Shown here piece by piece: positions 41,867-52,074 of a stretch of DNA of 64,000 nt. The translations under genes and the position numbers were made by a program. Every line of letters begins with the position of its first letter. Position 1 is the stretch's first letter. The notes under the pieces are model-generated. The model saw only the letters and a list, made by a program, of their open reading frames with translations, made no database searches and was not told where the DNA came from. This DNA is from Microbacterium sp. NC79 (GTDB lineage: Bacteria; Actinomycetota; Actinomycetes; Actinomycetales; Microbacteriaceae), in the NCBI RefSeq assembly GCF_019061125.1, contig NZ_JAHQYI010000001.1:1426001-1490000 (forward strand), read 5' to 3'.

Positions 41867-44108
41867 CGCGATAGACGTCGTACACCGCGTCAATACGGCG
41901 CACCGCGTTCAGAACCCGATCCAGGTGGACGGTGTCGCCCATTTCGAATACGAAACGGCTCAGGGCAAGGCGATCGTTCGTGGTCTGAACGGTCGCAGAC
42001 AAAATGTTGACGTGGTGTTCCGAGAGCACTCGTGTCACGTCTGAGAGCAAGCCGGAGCGATCCAGGGCTTCTACCTGGATCTGCACCATGAAGACGCTCT
42101 TCGTGGTCGGTGCCCAATCGACCTCAATGAGGCGATCCTTATCCTGCTTCAGTGCAGCCACGTTATTGCAGTCGGCGCGGTGTACGCTGACGCCGCTGCC
42201 GCGGGTGACGAAGCCGACAATCGCATCGCCAGGTACCGGGGTGCAACACTTCGCGAGCTTCACCAGAATATCGGGTGCTCCGCGCACGAGGATTCCGGAG
42301 TCACCGTTGCGGGGCGCGCGCGACTTGCCAACGGTTGGAATCTCGATGGGACCGGTAGCGGTGTCGTTCGCGTTGACAATCGCCGCAACCTTTTCCAGCA
42401 CCGACTGGGTGGAGATATGCCCTTCGCCGACAGCCGCGTACAGCGCTGAGACATCTTCGTAGCGCATTTGCAGTGCGACTTCCAGGAACGAGTCCTGGTT
42501 CATCAGGCGTTGCAGTGGCAGGTTCTGGCGGCGCATCGCACGTGCGATCGCGTCCTTACCCTGCTCGATGGCTTCTTCACGACGTTCCTTCGTGAACCAG
42601 CCACGAATCTTATTGCGCGCGCGTGTCGACGCGACAAAGTTCAGCCAGTCTTGGCTGGGGCCAGCGTCGGGGTTTTTCGAGGTGAAGACCTCGACGATCT
42701 CGCCCGAGTTGAGTTTCGTCTCCAACGGCACCAGGCGTCCGTTGACCTTGGCACCCATGGTGCGATGGCCAATCTCCGTGTGCACGGCATACGCGAAGTC
42801 GACGGGTGTGGCACCGGTCGGGAGCCCAATCACTCGTCCCTTCGGGGTGAAGACGTAGACCTCTTTCGCACCGATTTCAAAACGGAGCGAGTCAAGGAAC
42901 TCACCGGGGTCAGCCGTCTCTGCACCCCAGTCGGAGATGCGCGCGACCCAGGCCAGATCAGCGTCTGTCGCCTTGGTGTCTGCACCGTTGCCTGCCATGC
43001 GCTCTTTGTATGCCCAGTGCGCAGCGACACCGTACTCGGCCTGCTGGTGCATTTCGTATGTACGAATCTGCAATTCGACCGTGCGTCCGCCCGGGCCAAT
43101 AACGGTCGTGTGCAATGACTGATACAGGTTGAACTTGGGGGTGGCGATGTAGTCCTTGAAACGACCGGGCAGGGGCGTCCAGCGTGCGTGCAACGCACCG
43201 AGAACGGCGTAGCAATCACGCACGGTAGGAACCAGGACGCGAATACCGATGAGATCGTAAATGTCGTCGAAGGAACGACCACGCACAATCATCTTTTGGT
43301 AGACCGAATACAACTGCTTCGGCCTACCCGCCACCTTGCCCTTGATGCGTTGCGCCCGAAGATCTTCCTCGACGGCCGAGATGACGCTCTTCACATACTG
43401 CTCGCGCTGCGGCGTGCGCTGTTTAACGAGCGACTCAATCTCGGCGTACATCTTCGGGTGCAAGACCGCAAAGGACAGGTCTTCCAGCTCGCTCTTTACC
43501 GTCTGGATACCCAGGCGGTGCGCGAGCGGCGCGTAAATCTCAAGTGTCTCGGTCGCCTTCTTGGCGGCCTTTTCCGTGGGAACGAAGCCCCACGTGCGCG
43601 CATTGTGTAGACGGTCAGCGAGCTTAATCATGAGCACGCGAATGTCTTTCGACATCGCGATGATCATTTTGCGGACGGTCTCGGCCTGAGCACTCTCGCC
43701 GTACTTGACCTTGTCAAGCTTGGTGACGCCGTCAACGAGAAGCGCAACCTCGTCACCGAACTCGGCCTGCAACTCCTCGAGCGCGTACCCGGTGTCTTCC
43801 ACCGTGTCGTGCAGCAAAGCCGCCGCGATGGCACGCGGCCCAAGACCCAGCTCAGCAAGAATCTGCGCCACCGCTACGGGGTGGGTGATGTAGGGCTCAC
43901 CGCTCTGGCGCTTTTGGCCATCGTGCTTCTGAGAAGCCACTTCATATGCCCGCTCGATGATCGTCAGATCACCGCGCGGGTGGTGCGAACGCACGGTACG
44001 CAGCAAATGCTCCATATCGTCGCGTCGCACCGACCGGGAGAAGATGCGCGGAACCATCCAGCGCAGGCTGGAGTGATTACCGGGGGCAGGAGGAACTGTC
44101 TCTGTCAT
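41853..44108 (-). CDS. relA: Bifunctional (p)ppGpp synthetase/hydrolase Rel
   Basis: Makes and degrades the stringent-response alarmone. Start [12 protein letters not shown] (751 residues) follows GGGAGGT. Order: HD hydrolase domain with [16 protein letters not shown] (intact His-Asp), synthetase domain with YSVYQKM and the RFKD-type substrate motif in [21 protein letters not shown] domain, then a C-terminal ACT domain. Intact HD and RFKD motifs point to the bifunctional Rel type rather than a dedicated RelA. It follows secD-secF-yajC and the ruv genes as in other actinobacteria. Confidence 0.97.
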   Translation of the reverse strand: MTETVPPAPGNHSSLRWMVPRIFSRSVRRDDMEHLLRTVRSHHPRGDLTIIERAYEVASQKHDGQKRQSGEPYITHPVAVAQILAELGLGPRAIAAALLHDTVEDTGYALEELQAEFGDEVALLVDGVTKLDKVKYGESAQAETVRKMIIAMSKDIRVLMIKLADRLHNARTWGFVPTEKAAKKATETLEIYAPLAHRLGIQTVKSELEDLSFAVLHPKMYAEIESLVKQRTPQREQYVKSVISAVEEDLRAQRIKGKVAGRPKQLYSVYQKMIVRGRSFDDIYDLIGIRVLVPTVRDCYAVLGALHARWTPLPGRFKDYIATPKFNLYQSLHTTVIGPGGRTVELQIRTYEMHQQAEYGVAAHWAYKERMAGNGADTKATDADLAWVARISDWGAETADPGEFLDSLRFEIGAKEVYVFTPKGRVIGLPTGATPVDFAYAVHTEIGHRTMGAKVNGRLVPLETKLNSGEIVEVFTSKNPDAGPSQDWLNFVASTRARNKIRGWFTKERREEAIEQGKDAIARAMRRQNLPLQRLMNQDSFLEVALQMRYEDVSALYAAVGEGHISTQSVLEKVAAIVNANDTATGPIEIPTVGKSRAPRNGDSGILVRGAPDILVKLAKCCTPVPGDAIVGFVTRGSGVSVHRADCNNVAALKQDKDRLIEVDWAPTTKSVFMVQIQVEALDRSGLLSDVTRVLSEHHVNILSATVQTTNDRLALSRFVFEMGDTVHLDRVLNAVRRIDAVYDVYRVTQS

Positions 44109-44172
44109 ACGTTCCACCTCCCCCGGTACATCTCAGCTCATCATAGTGCGCGGGCACGCCCGCACCTGCGCA

Positions 44173-45168
44173 TCAAGCAGCTTCGCGCGCAGCGAGCACC
44201 TTCGCGTCGTGACGCTGGATGTCCGGCTCCGACTCACGCAGGAACGAGTACAGCGGCGCCGCAACAAACAGCGTCGAGTATGCCGCCACGATGATACCCA
44301 CGGTGATGGACAGCGAAATGTCGCTCAACGTCTGAGCACCCATCCACATCGCACCGATGATGAGGATGGCTCCCACGGGAAGCACGGCCACGATCGAGGT
44401 GTTAATGGAGCGGATGAGCGTCTGGTTAACGCCGAGGTTGACCGACTCACCAAACGTGCGCGTTGAGGCCGAACCCTGTTCCCACGTTGTCTCTCGAATC
44501 TTGTCGAACACGACGGTGGTGTCGTAGAGCGAGTAGCCGAGGATCGTGAGGAAGCCGATGACGGCGGCAGGAGAAATCTCAAAGCCGAACGCTGCGTAGA
44601 TGCCGAGCGTGATGATGAGAACGTCGAGAAGGCCGATGATCGCAGCCAGCGACATCTTCCAGGTGCGGAAGTAGATCGCCAGAATCAGGAACGCGAGAGC
44701 GAGGAAGACGCCAAGGCCCCACAGCGATTGCTTGGTGACGTCTGCACCCCATGACGGGCCAACGAAGCTCGCGGTGACGGCCGTGCTCTCTTCAACGCCG
44801 AACTTGTCAGCCAGCGAAGCCGAGACCAGTCGTGTCTCTTCCTGCGACATCTGCGACGTCTGCACGCGGATATCGGTGCCACCGACGGTGGTCACCTTGG
44901 TGGTGGCATCCGGAACGACGCTAACCACGGCGTCGCGGGCATCTGCCTGCGCTGCAATGGATTCGTCGGCGGTCGTCGCCCCCGACACGGTGAACTGGGA
45001 TCCGCCCGTGAACTCAATTGAGAACTGCGGAACACGGATGAACAGCACAGCGATCGAGGCGAGAACGAGCGCTGCCGCGATGATGAACCACAACTTGCGC
45101 TTCTGCACGAAGGGAACGGAGCGTTCACCGGTGTACAGGTCATTACCGAGTTGACTCATAGCACCCAT
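44173..45168 (-). CDS. secF: Protein translocase subunit SecF
   Basis: Works with SecD to use the proton gradient to complete protein export. The 331-residue protein has six predicted membrane helices, a periplasmic P1-like domain after helix 1 with FTGGSQFTVSG, and the YSLYDTTVVFDKIRE motif of the family. Start overlaps the secD stop as TAATG, typical of coupled secDF translation. Confidence 0.96.
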   Translation of the reverse strand: MGAMSQLGNDLYTGERSVPFVQKRKLWFIIAAALVLASIAVLFIRVPQFSIEFTGGSQFTVSGATTADESIAAQADARDAVVSVVPDATTKVTTVGGTDIRVQTSQMSQEETRLVSASLADKFGVEESTAVTASFVGPSWGADVTKQSLWGLGVFLALAFLILAIYFRTWKMSLAAIIGLLDVLIITLGIYAAFGFEISPAAVIGFLTILGYSLYDTTVVFDKIRETTWEQGSASTRTFGESVNLGVNQTLIRSINTSIVAVLPVGAILIIGAMWMGAQTLSDISLSITVGIIVAAYSTLFVAAPLYSFLRESEPDIQRHDAKVLAAREAA

Positions 45169-46895
45169 TAGTCTTCGTTCCTTTCCTTCGTCGTGGTGGC
45201 ATTTCGGGCGGCGGAAGCCTCCGCAGCCTTGCGCTCAGCGATCGTCTGACGGCGCTGCGCTTCGCCACGGCTCTTGGCATCCTTCGCGGCCTTACCGCGG
45301 CTGGCAGCCGTCGTCGGAACCGCCTTGAACTGGGCACGCTCACGGTAAACAGCGCCGAGTGCTTCCGCGTTCATACCGGAGAACGGGTGTCCTCCACCGA
45401 AGAAGCGGGTGCGCGCAAGCAGCTGCATGACGGGGTGCGTGAACAGGATGAAGATCAATACGTCGATGACGGTGGTCAGACCCAGCGTGAAAGCGAAGCC
45501 CTTCACCGACGAGTCAGCGAGCACGTAGAGAACCACTGCTGCCAACACGTTGATCGACTTGGAGATGTAGATCGTGCGCTTGGCGCGGTCCCAACCGTCT
45601 TCCACAGCCGCGGTTACCGACTTGCCATCGCGGAGCTCATCACGAATACGTTCGAAGTACACGATGAACGAGTCCGCGGTGAAACCGATCGTGACGATCA
45701 AACCAGCCACACCGGCGAGCGAAAGGCGGAAGCCCATGCGCCACGCCAGGATGCACAGCGTGATGTATGTGATGACAGCCATCACCGCGAGTGACGCGAT
45801 GATCACGACACCCAGTGCACGGTAAGAGATCAGGGAGTACAGCGCGACGAGTGCGAGACCAATCAACGCGGCGATCAGACCGATCTGCAGCTGCTGGGTG
45901 CCAAGCGTCGCCGAGATCTGCGAGTTGGACTGCGTCTCAAAGCTCAACGGCAATGCACCGAACTTCAGCTGCTCAGCAAGAGCCTTCGTGCCTTCGGCAT
46001 CCAACGTCGGGCCAGAGATCGACGGGCGACCGTCAAGAATCTGTGCCTGCATTTCAGGTGCGGAGATCACGAGACCGTCTAGCACGAACGCGAATTGACG
46101 CTGCGAACCGGTCATGGTCACCAGCCGCTTGCTGATCTCGCCGAAGATCTTGGTGCCCTCGTCGTCGAAGTCGAGCTGCACAAGCCACTGCGCGCGCTGC
46201 TGGTCGTAGCCATTGGTCGCGTCATCAATGTGTGAACCGTCAAGTTCAACCGGGCCGAGGATGTACTTCGTGAAGCCGTCAGCGTCACACGCGATCATCG
46301 CCGCGTCCGTATCTGCCTTCGACGGGTCGTTCTGCGGTGCAGCACAGTCGAATGCGTTGAACTGTGCGGCGAGTTCTTCCGTCACCCAGTTCAAGTCGGA
46401 AGCGTTGGTCGGCTCTGTCGCCGGCGTTGCTGCCAGTGACTGCGTCGGCCACGGGTACGGCGTTTCGGTTCCGTCTTCGCCGATAAAGGTGTTCGCGCCC
46501 TGCGAGGCCGCAAGCACGGGGCGCAACGTCATCTGTGCGCTGGCTTCGAGGCGGTCGCTGGTTTCTTGGTCGATGGTTCCGGGAACCTGAACGACGATGT
46601 TGCGGCCACCCTCGGTGAGAATCTCCGATTCGGAGACGCCGGAAGCGTCGACACGCTGACGGATAATGCCGACAGCCTGTTGCAGCTGTTCTGGCGAGGG
46701 GTCCGCCCCATCTTCCGTCTGCGCGGAGAGCGTGATCTGCGTCCCGCCCTGCAGGTCGAGCGCGAGCTCAGGGGTCCATGAGCTCTTTTCGAAGACGAAA
46801 ACGCCGAGGGCGTTGACGCCGAAGAGCACCGCAATAACAGCGACGAGTCCGATGAGCGCACGCCACGCGTGCCGGACAGGAGTTGATGTGGCCAC
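45168..46895 (-). CDS. secD: Protein translocase subunit SecD
   Basis: Partner of SecF in the Sec translocase. The 575-residue protein has one N-terminal helix, a large periplasmic domain beginning LDLQGGTQITLSAQ, five further helices with GFTADSFIVYFERIRDEL, and an extended charged C-terminal tail (about 520-575) rich in Lys/Arg/Glu that is longer than in E. coli. Confidence 0.96.
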   Translation of the reverse strand: MATSTPVRHAWRALIGLVAVIAVLFGVNALGVFVFEKSSWTPELALDLQGGTQITLSAQTEDGADPSPEQLQQAVGIIRQRVDASGVSESEILTEGGRNIVVQVPGTIDQETSDRLEASAQMTLRPVLAASQGANTFIGEDGTETPYPWPTQSLAATPATEPTNASDLNWVTEELAAQFNAFDCAAPQNDPSKADTDAAMIACDADGFTKYILGPVELDGSHIDDATNGYDQQRAQWLVQLDFDDEGTKIFGEISKRLVTMTGSQRQFAFVLDGLVISAPEMQAQILDGRPSISGPTLDAEGTKALAEQLKFGALPLSFETQSNSQISATLGTQQLQIGLIAALIGLALVALYSLISYRALGVVIIASLAVMAVITYITLCILAWRMGFRLSLAGVAGLIVTIGFTADSFIVYFERIRDELRDGKSVTAAVEDGWDRAKRTIYISKSINVLAAVVLYVLADSSVKGFAFTLGLTTVIDVLIFILFTHPVMQLLARTRFFGGGHPFSGMNAEALGAVYRERAQFKAVPTTAASRGKAAKDAKSRGEAQRRQTIAERKAAEASAARNATTTKERNED

Positions 46896-46951
46896 GAATG
46901 GTCAGCTTTCTACACAAGCGCTCATCGTGAGCGCGCGGTCACAGTGAGGTA

Positions 46952-47335
46952 TTAGCCGTTGTTTTCGAGGCGACGACGTGTCTCTTCGGTTGACTCGATG
47001 GTGGCCTCGTCGTTAATGCTTTCGATGGCGGGAGCGTCGAAGCTCTCCTGCTCAACGGGCTCAATAACGCGGAGAATGGCCTGGCTGTGCGCCTTGATGA
47101 CGACGCCAGGTGCGATCTCGACCTCTGCCGGAGCGTCAAGGTTCTCCGGGTCGTAGCTCACAATCGTGCCGAAGATGCCGCTCTGCAGCAGAACCTCAGC
47201 ACCGGGAACCGTCTGGCTCTGCTTGGCTTCCTGCTCTTCCTTCATCTTCTTCATGCGCTTGCGCGAGTTGAACATCATGAAGACGAGGAGGGCGCCCGCG
47301 AGGACGAGCAGGATAATGCTGCTGGGATCTGACAT
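46952..47335 (-). CDS. yajC: Preprotein translocase subunit YajC
   Basis: Accessory of SecDF. The 127-residue protein has one membrane helix (about 6-24), FNSRKRMKKMKEEQEAKQ and the cytoplasmic domain with LLQSGIFGTIVS. It lies upstream of secD in the usual actinobacterial ruv-yajC-secD-secF order. The C-terminus is acidic and ends ETRRRLENNG. Confidence 0.93.
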   Translation of the reverse strand: MSDPSSIILLVLAGALLVFMMFNSRKRMKKMKEEQEAKQSQTVPGAEVLLQSGIFGTIVSYDPENLDAPAEVEIAPGVVIKAHSQAILRVIEPVEQESFDAPAIESINDEATIESTEETRRRLENNG

Positions 47336-47384
47336 CAGAAAAGGGGCCTTTCGGGCTTTGAGGGTATTGAGAAACCTTCAGCGA

Positions 47385-48413
47385 TTATAAGTCATCGAAG
47401 CGAAGACCACCGTCGGAATGCGGGACTCCGAGGTGAGCGTAAGCTTCGGGCATCGCGATTCGTCCTCGAGGTGTGCGACCCATGAACCCGATTCTCACCA
47501 GATATGGCTCAACAACACTCTCCACCGTATCGGCTTCTTCGCCCACTGCAACAGAAAGCGTGGAGAGTCCGACAGGACCACCCCGGAATTTGCGCACCAG
47601 TGCCTCTAAAACGGCGCGGTCGAGACGGTCAAGACCAATCGCATCGACATCGTAAAGGTCAAGTGCCGCTGCGACCGCTTCGATGTCTGATGGCACCCGG
47701 TGAACGAGCATGTAGTCGCGTACGCGCCGCAGTAACCGGTTGGCGATACGCGGTGTTCCGCGGGAACGGCGGGCGATTTCGCCGCGTGCCTCGGGGCCGA
47801 GATCCACGCCAATCACCAGGGATGAGCGCTCAACGACCTGCTCGAGTTCGCTTGCATCGTAATACTCCAGGTGCGCCGTGAATCCGAAGCGGTCCCGCAG
47901 CGGATTTGGCAACATGCCGGAGCGTGTCGTCGCGCCGACAAGCGTGAACGGAGCAAGTTCGAGCGGAATACTCGTCGCACCTGCCCCCTTACCGACCATG
48001 ATGTCGATGCGGAAGTCTTCCATCGCGAGATAGAGCATCTCTTCGGCTGAGCGCGCCATGCGGTGAATCTCGTCGATGAAGAGCACCTCGCCAGGCGTCA
48101 GACTCGACAACAGTGCAGCGAGATCGCCCGCGTGCTGAATCGCCGGCCCCGATGAGAGCCGCAATGGCCGGTTCGATTCGTGCGCGACGATCATCGCAAG
48201 CGTCGTCTTACCGAGGCCGGGAGGGCCAGAAAGCAAAATGTGGTCGGGAGTGCGGTGCTGGATGCGCGCGGCTTCGAGCAGGAGCTCGAGCTGGCCGCGC
48301 ACCTTGTGCTGGCCGATGAAGTCATCGAGCGACGCGGGGCGCAACGCGCCTTCGATCGCAAGCTCGGTATCGTCGTGCGCCGCGGGCGAAACCGGGCTGA
48401 TGTCGTCGGTCAT
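47385..48413 (-). CDS. ruvB: Holliday junction branch-migration ATPase RuvB
   Basis: Hexameric AAA+ motor that drives branch migration with RuvA. The 342-residue protein begins with an acidic extension, then [14 protein letters not shown], Walker [12 protein letters not shown], Walker [11 protein letters not shown] and the winged-helix C-terminus with [20 protein letters not shown]. Overlaps ruvA by four bases. Confidence 0.97.
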   Translation of the reverse strand: MTDDISPVSPAAHDDTELAIEGALRPASLDDFIGQHKVRGQLELLLEAARIQHRTPDHILLSGPPGLGKTTLAMIVAHESNRPLRLSSGPAIQHAGDLAALLSSLTPGEVLFIDEIHRMARSAEEMLYLAMEDFRIDIMVGKGAGATSIPLELAPFTLVGATTRSGMLPNPLRDRFGFTAHLEYYDASELEQVVERSSLVIGVDLGPEARGEIARRSRGTPRIANRLLRRVRDYMLVHRVPSDIEAVAAALDLYDVDAIGLDRLDRAVLEALVRKFRGGPVGLSTLSVAVGEEADTVESVVEPYLVRIGFMGRTPRGRIAMPEAYAHLGVPHSDGGLRFDDL

Positions 48414-49018
48414 CGGCTCGCCTGCGGGCCCAGCGCTGCCAGAGCGCGTCGAAGCAGGGCTTGCACGCTGCCACGCTCGCCATCGGTTGCTTCCTCAGCG
48501 ACAGCGGCGACGGCATCCGACGCGAGGCGCTCGTTCCATCCGAGTCCGGTGAGCGCCGCGGTGACCTGGTCGGCGACGTTCGGCGCGATGCCAGTGGCGT
48601 GTGCGGCGCCCGCGGTGGGCGGTGCAATCTTGCCAGCGAGCTGAACCACGATAAGTTTCGCCGTCTTCGGCCCGATCCCCGAAACCTTGCGGAACGGCTT
48701 GTCGTCGTCATCGGCCACTGCCTGGGCGATTTGGTCGGCCGTGAGCGTCGACAGTACGCCGAGGGCAGACTTCGGCCCGACGCCTGTCACCGAAATGAGG
48801 ATGATGAAGACGCTCAGCTCTTCGCGTTCCAAGAAGCCATAGAGACTCAACGCATCTTCACGAACCACCAAATGTGTGTGCAGAGCCAGGGTCTCGCCCA
48901 CACGTGCTGTCCGTGCGACGTCCGGCGGCACGGCGACCGTAAAGCCCATCCCTCCCACGTCGATAATCACGCTGTCGAGCGCAGCGTGCAGCACGGGGCC
49001 TCGGAGAGAAGAGATCAT
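48410..49018 (-). CDS. ruvA: Holliday junction-binding protein RuvA
   Basis: Tetramer that binds four-way DNA junctions and recruits RuvB. The 202-residue protein has [17 protein letters not shown], the OB domain with [13 protein letters not shown], the helix-hairpin-helix motif [14 protein letters not shown] and [13 protein letters not shown], and the C-terminal RuvB-binding domain. It is 64 bases from ruvC. Confidence 0.96.
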   Translation of the reverse strand: MISSLRGPVLHAALDSVIIDVGGMGFTVAVPPDVARTARVGETLALHTHLVVREDALSLYGFLEREELSVFIILISVTGVGPKSALGVLSTLTADQIAQAVADDDDKPFRKVSGIGPKTAKLIVVQLAGKIAPPTAGAAHATGIAPNVADQVTAALTGLGWNERLASDAVAAVAEEATDGERGSVQALLRRALAALGPQASR

Positions 49019-49082
49019 GGTTCCACCCTACGCGCGCATCGTAGTTATGTTCGACAACACTCCGAACGTGTTCATCGATCAG

Positions 49083-49646
49083 TCATGCTCGACGCGAACG
49101 CCTGGCAGCTTCTGCCCAGGCGCGTTGCGCAGGGGTCATTCCCCCACTCGCGGCGGCGACCACCGGCCCACGGCGCCACGCGTGGCAGAGAGCCAGCGCC
49201 AGCGCGTCAGCCGCATCGGCTGGCTTCGGCAGCTCGTCCAATCGCAACACGCGTGCAACCATCGTCTGGACCTGGAGCTTTTCGGCGTTTCCGTATCCGG
49301 TGATGGCTGCTTTCACCTCGCTCGGGGTGTGCGTGGCAGTAGGAATACCGCGTTCCGCGGCCAGCATGAGCGCGACACCTGATGCTTGGGCTGTTGCCAT
49401 GACTGTCGACTTATTGTGTTGCGCAAAAACGCGCTCGACTGCGACGGCTTCTGGCGAAAAGTCGTCGAGCACCCGACGAATGCCCTTCGCGATCAGGGCG
49501 AGGCGCACGCCGGGTTCGTCTTCGGGCGATGACCGAATCACGCCGACGTGCACAAGAGAAGCCGTGCGGTTGGGGTTGACGTCGACGATGCCGACGCCGC
49601 AACGGGTTAGTCCCGGGTCGATCCCCAAAACGCGCAGAGTGCTCAC
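49083..49646 (-). CDS. ruvC: Crossover junction endonuclease RuvC
   Basis: Resolves Holliday junctions by nicking. The start used is a GTG giving [17 protein letters not shown] (187 residues); a GTG seven codons upstream is possible, and neither has a clear ribosome-binding site. The catalytic acids are in [18 protein letters not shown] and the C-terminal [14 protein letters not shown] motif. The start lies within a 13-bp inverted repeat that may affect its expression. Confidence 0.92.
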   Translation of the reverse strand: MSTLRVLGIDPGLTRCGVGIVDVNPNRTASLVHVGVIRSSPEDEPGVRLALIAKGIRRVLDDFSPEAVAVERVFAQHNKSTVMATAQASGVALMLAAERGIPTATHTPSEVKAAITGYGNAEKLQVQTMVARVLRLDELPKPADAADALALALCHAWRRGPVVAAASGGMTPAQRAWAEAARRSRRA

Positions 49647-49671
49647 ACACCAACGGTATGTGAGCACTCTG
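49635..49671 (-). repeat. Perfect 13-bp inverted repeat over the ruvC start
   Basis: CAGAGTGCTCACA and its exact complement, separated by 11 bases, lie between yebC and ruvC and cover both candidate GTG starts. No T run follows. It could be a transcription terminator after yebC or an RNA hairpin hiding the ruvC start; the sequence alone does not decide. Confidence 0.7.
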
Positions 49672-49696
49672 ACATTAGTCGCGGGGCGCGCTGAGG

Positions 49697-50458
49697 CTAC
49701 TCGTCATCGGCCTCAAGCTCGGCCAACACCTCGGGAGTCAGGTCAAAGTTCGAGTAGATGTTTTGCACGTCCTCGCTGTCTTCGAGCGCGTCGATGAGAC
49801 GGAAAATCTTCCGAGCTGTCTCCGCGTCAACTTCGACCTTGAGGTTCGGTACGAACTGCGCTTCAGCGCTGTTGTACTCAATCCCAGCCTCCTGCAGTGC
49901 GGTGCGGGTTGCAACGAGATCTGCGGGGTCGGTGATGATTTCAAAGGCTTCGCCTTCGTTCGTGATCTCTTCCGCACCCGCCTCAAGAGCCGCCATCATG
50001 ACGTCATCTTCCGTGGTGCCCTCAACAGGAACCTCGATGACGCCCTTGCGGGCGAAGTTGTAAGCGACGGAACCAGGGTCTGCCAGCGTGGCACCGTTGC
50101 GGCTGAGGGCCGTGCGGACCTCAGCGGCTGCGCGGTTCTTGTTGTCGGTCAGACACTCGACCATGAGGGCGACGCCGTTCGGACCGTACGCTTCGTACAT
50201 GATCGAGGTGTACTCAACGACCTCGCCGCCGATGCCGGCGCCGCGCTTGATCGCGCGATCAATGTTGTCCTTCGGAACCGACGTCTTCTTCGCCTTGAGC
50301 ACCGCGTCAAAGAGCGTGGGGTTGCCGCCGAGGTCGGCACCGCCGAGCTTTGCTGCAACCTCGATGTTCTTGATGAGCTTTGCCCACGACTTTGCACGGC
50401 GCGCGTCAATGACGGCTTTCTTGTGCTTCGTGGTTGCCCATTTGGAATGCCCTGACAT
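49697..50458 (-). CDS. yebC: YebC/PmpR family regulator
   Basis: The 253-residue protein begins [20 protein letters not shown], the family signature, with [20 protein letters not shown] and [19 protein letters not shown]. Proteins of this family bind DNA or act in translation near the ribosome; the exact role here is not shown. It is in the pdxS-pdxT-yebC-ruvC order common in actinobacteria. The C-terminus is acidic. Confidence 0.95.
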   Translation of the reverse strand: MSGHSKWATTKHKKAVIDARRAKSWAKLIKNIEVAAKLGGADLGGNPTLFDAVLKAKKTSVPKDNIDRAIKRGAGIGGEVVEYTSIMYEAYGPNGVALMVECLTDNKNRAAAEVRTALSRNGATLADPGSVAYNFARKGVIEVPVEGTTEDDVMMAALEAGAEEITNEGEAFEIITDPADLVATRTALQEAGIEYNSAEAQFVPNLKVEVDAETARKIFRLIDALEDSEDVQNIYSNFDLTPEVLAELEADDE

Positions 50459-50503
50459 GTTTCTCCGCTCGTTTCTTGCGCCGTCCAGTTTACGCGTAGA
50501 TCA

Positions 50504-51097
50504 TCAATTCCGCCCGTTCCCGATGATTGTCCGCACAAACGCCTCGTGCACGCGAGGGTCGCCGGCAACCTCGGGGTGAAAAGAGACCCCCATCAACGCG
50601 CCCGAGCGCACACCCACGACCCGCCCATCCGGGAGGGTGGCGATGACGTCGACGCCGTCTCCGACCGCGGTCACGATCGGTGCTCGAATGAATGATGCGT
50701 CAATATTTCCGACACCGACAACGCTCACCGTCGTGTCAAAAGAGTCGCGTTGTGAACCAAAGGCGTTGCGTTCCACCGTGATATCGAGACCGCCAAGTGT
50801 CTGCTGCCCTGGTGCGGCGTTCGCCACACGGTCGGCCAACATGATCAGCCCGGCACAGGTTCCGAGAACCGGGAGTCCGCCAGCGATAGCGAGGCGCAAC
50901 GGTGCGGCCAGACCGAAGATTCGGGTCAGCCGATCGATGACACCCGATTCTCCGCCGGGAATCACCAGCCCATCGATACCGTCCAGGTCCTCAGCGCGGC
51001 GAACGCGCAGCGTTTGTACGCCGACCTGCTCGAGCATTGCGGTGTGCTCGCTCACTCCTCCCTGGAGCGCGAGCACACCGACAGTCGTTGTTACCAT
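50504..51097 (-). CDS. pdxT: Pyridoxal 5'-phosphate synthase glutaminase subunit
   Basis: Supplies ammonia to PdxS. The 197-residue class-I amidotransferase has [20 protein letters not shown], the Cys nucleophile in LGTCAGLI (Cys81) and the His-Glu pair in SFHPEV. It overlaps the end of pdxS by seven bases. Confidence 0.96.
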   Translation of the reverse strand: MVTTTVGVLALQGGVSEHTAMLEQVGVQTLRVRRAEDLDGIDGLVIPGGESGVIDRLTRIFGLAAPLRLAIAGGLPVLGTCAGLIMLADRVANAAPGQQTLGGLDITVERNAFGSQRDSFDTTVSVVGVGNIDASFIRAPIVTAVGDGVDVIATLPDGRVVGVRSGALMGVSFHPEVAGDPRVHEAFVRTIIGNGRN

Positions 51098-51981
51098 CCG
51101 CGCTCGGCGAGGCGGTGCGGTGCGGCAAGGTCAGAAACGTTGATGCCGACCATCGCCTCTCCCAGGCCGCGCGAAACGTCGGCGATGACGCTGGGGTCAT
51201 CGAAGTACGTCGTGGCCTTCACGATCGCGGAAGCGCGCGCAGCCGGGTTGCCCGACTTGAAGATGCCTGAGCCAACAAACACGCCGTCAGCACCAAGTTG
51301 CATCATCATGGCAGCGTCAGCTGGCGTTGCGACGCCGCCTGCGACGAACAACACCACGGGGAGCTTTCCGGTGGCGGCAACCTCAGCGACGAGGTCGTAC
51401 GGCGCCTGGAGCTCCTTCGCCGCAACGTACAGCTCGTCTTTCGTCTTAGCGCGAAGTGCGTTGATCTCCGCCTTGATCGTGCGGATGTGCTTCGTTGCCT
51501 CCGACACATCGCCTGTTCCGGCTTCACCCTTCGAGCGGATCATGGCCGCGCCCTCGGTAATGCGACGAAGCGCCTCGCCCAGGTTGGTTGCTCCGCAGAC
51601 GAACGGAACCTCGTGCTGCCATTTGTCGATGTGGTTGATGTAGTCGGCAGGCGACAGCACTTCAGACTCGTCGATGTAGTCGACACCAAGCGCGCCAAGC
51701 ACCTGCGCCTCCACAAAGTGACCGATGCGCGCCTTCGCCATCACCGGGATCGAAACCTCCGCCTTGATCGAGTCGATCAGGTCGGGGTCACTCATACGGG
51801 CAACGCCACCCTGCGCGCGGATATCGGCGGGCACGCGCTCCAAGGCCATCACGGCAACAGCACCGGCATCTTCAGCGATGCGCGCCTGCTCAGCCGTCAC
51901 GACGTCCATGATGACGCCACCCTTCAGCATGTCAGCGAGACCGCGCTTAACGCGCGTCGTGGCGGTGGTGGTTTCAGTCAT
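51091..51981 (-). CDS. pdxS: Pyridoxal 5'-phosphate synthase PdxS
   Basis: Makes PLP from ribose 5-phosphate, glyceraldehyde 3-phosphate and ammonia. The 296-residue barrel has [16 protein letters not shown], the catalytic Lys83 in VMAKARIGH, and [17 protein letters not shown]. The gene faces away from pdxR across a 93-base spacer that contains two dyads. Confidence 0.98.
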   Translation of the reverse strand: MTETTTATTRVKRGLADMLKGGVIMDVVTAEQARIAEDAGAVAVMALERVPADIRAQGGVARMSDPDLIDSIKAEVSIPVMAKARIGHFVEAQVLGALGVDYIDESEVLSPADYINHIDKWQHEVPFVCGATNLGEALRRITEGAAMIRSKGEAGTGDVSEATKHIRTIKAEINALRAKTKDELYVAAKELQAPYDLVAEVAATGKLPVVLFVAGGVATPADAAMMMQLGADGVFVGSGIFKSGNPAARASAIVKATTYFDDPSVIADVSRGLGEAMVGINVSDLAAPHRLAERGW

Positions 51982-52005
51982 GGATGGCTCCTAGCGCGAA
52001 GTTCA

Positions 52006-52039
52006 GTCAATGATTTCTTTGACCTATGCCATAACATAG
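52006..52039. promoter_or_regulatory. Two dyads in the pdxS-pdxR spacer (candidate PdxR operator)
   Basis: GTCAA..TTGAC (8-base spacer) and CTATG..CATAG (6-base spacer) sit side by side in the divergent spacer. MocR-type regulators such as PdxR bind repeats in such places to activate pdxST and repress themselves. The link to PdxR is inferred from position only. Confidence 0.5.
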
Positions 52040-52074
52040 CACGCGCATGCACCCTAGACTCATCGTGAGTAAAC

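Noticed and set aside
49019..49082. GAAC/GTTC half-sites before ruvA that look like an SOS (LexA) box
   Set aside because: The spacing is two bases instead of the four in the actinobacterial consensus, and the other TCGAAC half-site has no partner. Not enough to call a LexA site.
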